Assembly: GCA_902478825.1 (NCBI GenBank)
Contig: CABSMK010000060.1
Coordinates: forward strand, 1 to 9,617
DNA from: an uncultured Collinsella sp.
GTDB taxonomy: Bacteria > Actinomycetota > Coriobacteriia > Coriobacteriales > Coriobacteriaceae
DNA length: 9,617 nt
Reading direction: 5' to 3'
Position numbers and translations under genes: made by a program. Each line of letters begins with the position of its first letter. Within the stretch, counting starts at the first letter, position 1. This document shows positions 6,337 to 9,617 of the stretch, in pieces. Below the pieces are notes generated by a model. It had not been told where the DNA came from, made no database searches, and was given only the letters and a program-made list of their open reading frames with translations.

Positions 6337-6373
6337 AACGGCTGCAGTATAGCGCCGATATGCGACGAATCGC

Positions 6374-7915
6374 CTAGATGATGAGCGTATGATAGGTCAC
6401 GCTCGCACCCGGGGCGTCAACGGTCACGCCATAGGCCTCGGGATAGATGCGCGTCGAGAACACGAGTGCGCCATCGTTCACAAACACCTCGACCGACGAG
6501 ACATCGCCGACAATGCGCACGTTACGAACCTCGTCGACGGGCTCCCAACGCACGGTGCGACCGCAGCCGGCAGAAGCGCGACCCTCATCGGTAAATCGCA
6601 TCTCAAAGCGCGCGGGCAGCTCGCCCTCGGCGGGCACAAACGCCAGCTTCAGCTCGCCATCAACGATTGCGGTAAATGCGCCATCGACACCGTCGACAAC
6701 AACGTCAAAGCAGGTGTCGCCGGCAACCTCCAACGAACCCTCCCCCATACGCACCGAGGCATAATGGTGCTCGATCTCGCGCACCGGCTGCTGCAGCACC
6801 ACGCCGCCGGCACCGGCTGTAAGCTCACGCGGCACTGTCATGCAGTGCTGCCAGCCGCACGCCACGGTGGGCGCATTGTCATAGGTCGGCTCATCGGGCA
6901 TGCCCATCCAGCCAATCAGAATGTGGCGACCATCCTCGGCCGTGAACTCCTGTGGAGCATAGAAGTCAAAGCCGGCGTCCCACAGGCGGAACTCGCCCAG
7001 CTCATAAGCGTCCTTGCCACCCGTAATGTTACCCGTAACGGGCATGTAGCCCGCTGCATACACATTGCCGCGGTCCCAACGGTCGCCCTCGAGCCCCTGG
7101 GGAGAGAAAGACAGAAACCTTGCCGGCACGCCGCCATCCGCCTCAAGCTCCAGATACCCCGGGCACTCCCACATAAAGCCAAAGCGCTCGGGGGTAGACA
7201 CGCGGCTCTCGAGCTCCCAACTCAGCATATCGGCCGAGCCATACACCAGGATCTCGCCCACATCGCGCCCGGCACCCTCGCCGTGCATGGCGCAAAATCG
7301 ACTATCGACATGCGGCCCATCCACGCGACGACGCGCGCCCAGCACCATGTGGTAACGCCCATTATCATCGCGCCACACCTTGGGATCGCGCACATGGCAG
7401 GTCAAATCCTCGGGATAATCCTCGGACGCCAGCACCACACGCTTTTGGCTGAACTCCCGACCGGCAAGGCCATCAACGCTCTCGACATAAACAGTATCGG
7501 CGCGGCGGCCGGTATTGACGTAGTCGTACGTGCCGTCTGCATCGGAGAGTTTAACGTTGCCTGTGTACAGTACGCGAATGCGGCCGTCCTCGGCAAGCGC
7601 GGAGCCCGAATACACGCCATGGCAATCGAACGGCTCGTCGGGCAGCAGCGGGGCGCCAACGTAATCCCACGTCATAAGATCGCAACTCGCCGCATGACCC
7701 CAGACCTTAACGCCACCCTCGACATCAAACGGCGCATATTGAAAATAAGCGTGATACACGCCATCTGCCTGGCAAAGACCGTTAGGGTCGTTGAGCCAAC
7801 CCGCCGGCGGCATAATATGGAAGCGCTGGCCATATGCGCCATGACCGCGCTCAGAGGCAGCGGCGTCAACAGCGGCAACCAGCTTTGCAAGGTCGCGACC
7901 AAGTGCATTAGACAT
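6374..7915 (-). CDS. scrB: Sucrose-6-phosphate hydrolase (GH32 beta-fructosidase)
   Basis: A GH32 retaining glycosidase, expected to hydrolyse cytoplasmic sucrose-6-phosphate to glucose-6-phosphate and fructose. The 513-residue protein has no signal peptide, fitting an intracellular enzyme. The five-bladed propeller carries WLNDPNG (40-46) with nucleophile Asp43, the RDP motif (176-178) with transition-state-stabilising Asp177, and WECPGY (249-254) with acid/base Glu250. The GH32 C-terminal beta-sandwich includes VFVNDG and STRIYPEAYG near the end. It lies 106 bp downstream of scrA on the same strand, so phosphorylated sucrose is the likely substrate; GH32 motifs alone cannot exclude free sucrose or short fructans. 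The ATG at 7913-7915 has a modest AGGA 7 nt upstream. A strong terminator follows. Confidence 0.93.
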   Translation of the reverse strand: MSNALGRDLAKLVAAVDAAASERGHGAYGQRFHIMPPAGWLNDPNGLCQADGVYHAYFQYAPFDVEGGVKVWGHAASCDLMTWDYVGAPLLPDEPFDCHGVYSGSALAEDGRIRVLYTGNVKLSDADGTYDYVNTGRRADTVYVESVDGLAGREFSQKRVVLASEDYPEDLTCHVRDPKVWRDDNGRYHMVLGARRRVDGPHVDSRFCAMHGEGAGRDVGEILVYGSADMLSWELESRVSTPERFGFMWECPGYLELEADGGVPARFLSFSPQGLEGDRWDRGNVYAAGYMPVTGNITGGKDAYELGEFRLWDAGFDFYAPQEFTAEDGRHILIGWMGMPDEPTYDNAPTVACGWQHCMTVPRELTAGAGGVVLQQPVREIEHHYASVRMGEGSLEVAGDTCFDVVVDGVDGAFTAIVDGELKLAFVPAEGELPARFEMRFTDEGRASAGCGRTVRWEPVDEVRNVRIVGDVSSVEVFVNDGALVFSTRIYPEAYGVTVDAPGASVTYHTLII

Positions 7916-7971
7916 ATCAGAGTCCTAACGGATCGAAAGTTACAAGGCGTCAGAGATCGGCGCCAGACGCA

Positions 7972-8007
7972 GGGAACACCCGCGAGCATACAGCCCGCGG
8001 GCACCCC
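7972..8007 (-). promoter_or_regulatory. Intercistronic hairpin between scrA and scrB
   Basis: CCCGCG and CGCGGG (7979-7984 and 7996-8001) form a GC-rich stem with an 11-nt loop. On the minus-strand transcript it extends through G-U pairs to two further G-C pairs. No T-run follows, so it is more likely to affect mRNA stability or partial attenuation than to end transcription. The function is inference. Confidence 0.4.
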
Positions 8008-8021
8008 TCAAACAAAAGCTC

Positions 8022-9422
8022 TTAGGCCTGCTCGGAAGCCTTGGGCTCGTCCTTGTACAGGACAAACGAGATGGCAAAGGACACGACCGCGGCAACCGCA
8101 AACATGATCGCGTACTGCACGGGCTGGGCCAGGCACAGCAGGATACCGAAGATACCCGTAACACCCGTGCCGGAGGCAGCCAGCGAAGTGAGCGCGCAGA
8201 CCAGGGCACCGCAACCGCCGCCGATGCAGCCGGCGATGAAGGGCTTAAAGAAGCGCAGGTTCACACCAAAGATGGCAGGCTCGGTAATGCCCATGAAGGC
8301 GGACAGGGCCGAAGGAAGCGCCAGACCCTTGATCTTGGCATCGCGGGTCTTAAAGGCAACGGCGAGCGCGGCACCACCCTGGGCGATGTTGGCAGCGCTG
8401 GCGATGGGCAGCCAATAGGTCACACCGTACTGAGCGAGCTGGCCCAGATCGATGGCGGTGTACATCTGGTGGATACCGGTAACGACCGTGGGGGCATAGA
8501 ACAGGCCGACGATAAAGGAACCGATGCCAAAGGGCAGGGTGAGCAGGGCCTGAATCAGACCGAGAATGGCGTTCTCGGCCCACACGAAGATGGGGCCGAC
8601 GGCAACGAGGGTCACGAGCACGGTCACGAACACCGAGACGAGCGGGGTCACAAAGAGGTCGAACATCTCGGGAACGATCTTGTGCAGGCGCTTCTCGAGG
8701 AAGGCCAGAATAGCGCAGGCGATGACGATGGGGATAACGTGGCCTTGATAACCGACCCACTCAAAGCTGTACACGCCGGGGATGACGGTGACCATGGTCT
8801 GCACGCCCTCGGAGGCAACCGTGTAGGCGCTCTGCAGCGAGGAGTTGATGAACGCACCGCCGACGACGGCGCCCAGGTACGGGTTGGCGTCAAAGGCCTT
8901 AGCCGCGGAGTAACCGATCAGGATCTGCAGAATGCCAAAAGACGTGCCCGAGACCAGGTCGGCGATCTTGTAGATAAAGTTATTGGTGTCGAGCGCGATA
9001 AAGCCGTTGGAGGCCATAAAGTTGAGGGCGCTCATAATGCCCAGCAGCAGGCCCGAAGCCACGATGGCGGGGATGATGGGGACAAAGACGTCGCCGAGCA
9101 CCTTAATGGCACGCATAAAGATGTTCTGCTGCTGCGCCGCTGCCTCCTTGACCTCGGCCTTCGTGGCAGCCTCGACGCCACTGAGCGCGATGAACTCCTC
9201 GTAGACCTTGTTGACGGTGCCAGTGCCAAAAATAATCTGGAGCTGGCCCTGGGCCTCAAAGACGCCCTTGGCGCCATCGACATTCTCGATGGCCTCCTTG
9301 TCGACCTTGGAATCATCGGCAATCACCAAGCGCAGACGCGTGGCGCAATGCGCGGCAGAGACGACGTTGTCGGCGCCACCGATATTGTCGAGCACCTCTT
9401 GGGCTGATTTGCGGTAGTCCAT
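8022..9422 (-). CDS. scrA: Sucrose-specific PTS transporter, EIIBC
   Basis: This inner-membrane PTS permease imports sucrose and phosphorylates it to sucrose-6-phosphate. The 466-residue protein starts with an EIIB domain (about 1-85) whose phosphorylated Cys26 is in SAAHCATRLRL (22-32); GVFEAQGQLQIIFGTGTVNK (53-72) is typical of the sucrose type. A charged linker (84-100) leads to the EIIC domain (about 105-456) with roughly ten hydrophobic helices and the substrate-site motif GITEPAIFGVNLRF (378-391). No EIIA domain is fused, so phosphate must come from an EIIA encoded elsewhere. The ATG at 9420-9422 begins MDYRKSAQ, the usual EIIB start, and follows a purine-rich Shine-Dalgarno; an in-frame ATG at 9455 would add 11 atypical residues. 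Upstream are two LacI-type operators and downstream is scrB. Trehalose or beta-glucoside specificity is less likely given the GH32 partner. Confidence 0.93.
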   Translation of the reverse strand: MDYRKSAQEVLDNIGGADNVVSAAHCATRLRLVIADDSKVDKEAIENVDGAKGVFEAQGQLQIIFGTGTVNKVYEEFIALSGVEAATKAEVKEAAAQQQNIFMRAIKVLGDVFVPIIPAIVASGLLLGIMSALNFMASNGFIALDTNNFIYKIADLVSGTSFGILQILIGYSAAKAFDANPYLGAVVGGAFINSSLQSAYTVASEGVQTMVTVIPGVYSFEWVGYQGHVIPIVIACAILAFLEKRLHKIVPEMFDLFVTPLVSVFVTVLVTLVAVGPIFVWAENAILGLIQALLTLPFGIGSFIVGLFYAPTVVTGIHQMYTAIDLGQLAQYGVTYWLPIASAANIAQGGAALAVAFKTRDAKIKGLALPSALSAFMGITEPAIFGVNLRFFKPFIAGCIGGGCGALVCALTSLAASGTGVTGIFGILLCLAQPVQYAIMFAVAAVVSFAISFVLYKDEPKASEQA

Positions 9423-9425
9423 GAC

Positions 9426-9438
9426 TTCCCTTTCCTCC
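9426..9438 (-). promoter_or_regulatory. scrA ribosome binding site
   Basis: The minus strand reads GGAGGAAAGGGAA just before the ATG at 9420-9422. AAAGGGA has near-ideal spacing and GGAGG lies 11 nt away. It supports starting scrA at 9422 rather than at the in-frame ATG at 9455. Confidence 0.7.
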
Positions 9439-9478
9439 AACGGGCGCATGTGCACCCGACCACCTTTGACACTTACAC

Positions 9479-9492
9479 TGTAATCGTTTTCA
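9479..9492. promoter_or_regulatory. LacI/GalR-type operator O1
   Basis: TGTAATCGTTTTCA is an imperfect palindrome with a central CG and matching outer TG/CA, the layout of LacI/GalR-family operators. It lies 57 bp upstream of the scrA start and is identical to the second site at 9505-9518. The likely ligand regulator is a ScrR-type repressor, not present in the window. Confidence 0.75.
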
Positions 9493-9504
9493 GTTTCATA
9501 TCTC

Positions 9505-9518
9505 TGTAATCGTTTTCA
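9505..9518. promoter_or_regulatory. LacI/GalR-type operator O2
   Basis: This is an exact copy of O1, 26 bp away centre to centre. On the minus strand it abuts a possible -10 (TACTAT, complement of 9518-9523), so repressor bound here would cover the expected transcription start of scrA. No convincing -35 is seen, so the promoter position is tentative. Confidence 0.75.
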
Positions 9519-9562
9519 TAGTAGGGTGAACGGTAGGAAAAAGCCGGCGAAAGGCAGTTTTA

Positions 9563-9616
9563 AGGCAAAACAGGAGGTCTCAGAGGCGGGCAGACGTGCC
9601 CAAAGCCTAGACCTGT
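9563..9616 (-). terminator. Probable terminator of a gene beyond the window
   Basis: On the minus strand ACAGGTCT, AGGC and GGGCA pair with TGCCC, GCCT and AGACCTCCTGT around a 4-nt loop, with small bulges, and are followed by TTTTGCC. This fits the terminator of a minus-strand gene to the right of the window, possibly the scr regulator. It separates that gene from scrA. Confidence 0.6.
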
Positions 9617-9617
9617 C

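Noticed and set aside
6389..8107. A 572-codon plus-strand open frame opposite scrB
   Set aside because: It spans scrB and the end of scrA on the opposite strand. The GH32 motifs are in the minus-strand frame, so this is a shadow.
9466..9471. TTGACA as a plus-strand -35 for a divergent gene
   Set aside because: No -10 lies at 16-18 bp, and no plus-strand gene follows within the window.
9479..9518. The two identical 14-mers as a CRISPR remnant
   Set aside because: Only two short units with a 12-bp gap, in a PTS promoter and with operator symmetry.

Overview
The window is about 9.6 kb of GC-rich bacterial DNA with short intergenic gaps and strong Shine-Dalgarno sites. Codon bias and gene content suggest a gut actinobacterium of the Coriobacteriia, perhaps Collinsella-like. 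This placement is inference; there is no 16S gene or other firm marker. The first 26 bases are not genomic: they match the Nextera transposome read-2 adapter, so position 1 is an untrimmed contig end.

Layout: after the adapter, a 44-residue C-terminal tail of an unidentified plus-strand gene (28-162) converges on leuS, the leucyl-tRNA synthetase (267-2843, minus), with a leuS terminator between them. Upstream of leuS a 119-bp nested inverted repeat fills most of the leader, followed by the terminator of guaB (IMP dehydrogenase, 3103-4614, minus). The IMPDH matches the length and active-site numbering of the Tritrichomonas foetus enzyme. Divergent from guaB is a small stand-alone ModE-type winged-helix regulator (4808-5152, plus). 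It converges on a degenerate Cys/Met-metabolism PLP-fold protein (5285-6277, minus); a nearly perfect 77-bp palindrome lies between them.

The right half is a sucrose-use locus read on the minus strand: scrA (sucrose PTS EIIBC, 8022-9422), then scrB (GH32 sucrose-6-phosphate hydrolase, 6374-7915). ScrA would import and phosphorylate sucrose and ScrB would split sucrose-6-phosphate into glucose-6-phosphate and fructose. Two identical 14-bp LacI/GalR-type operators lie upstream of scrA, implying sucrose-responsive repression by a regulator outside the window. A strong terminator follows scrB only about 20 bp before the start of the PLP-fold gene, so that gene must be expressed by read-through or from a promoter whose transcript crosses the terminator.

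I did not find a clearly new multi-gene system. The most interesting items are the PLP-fold protein lacking its cofactor lysine, the two long intergenic palindromes, and the terminator placed in front of the PLP-fold gene.
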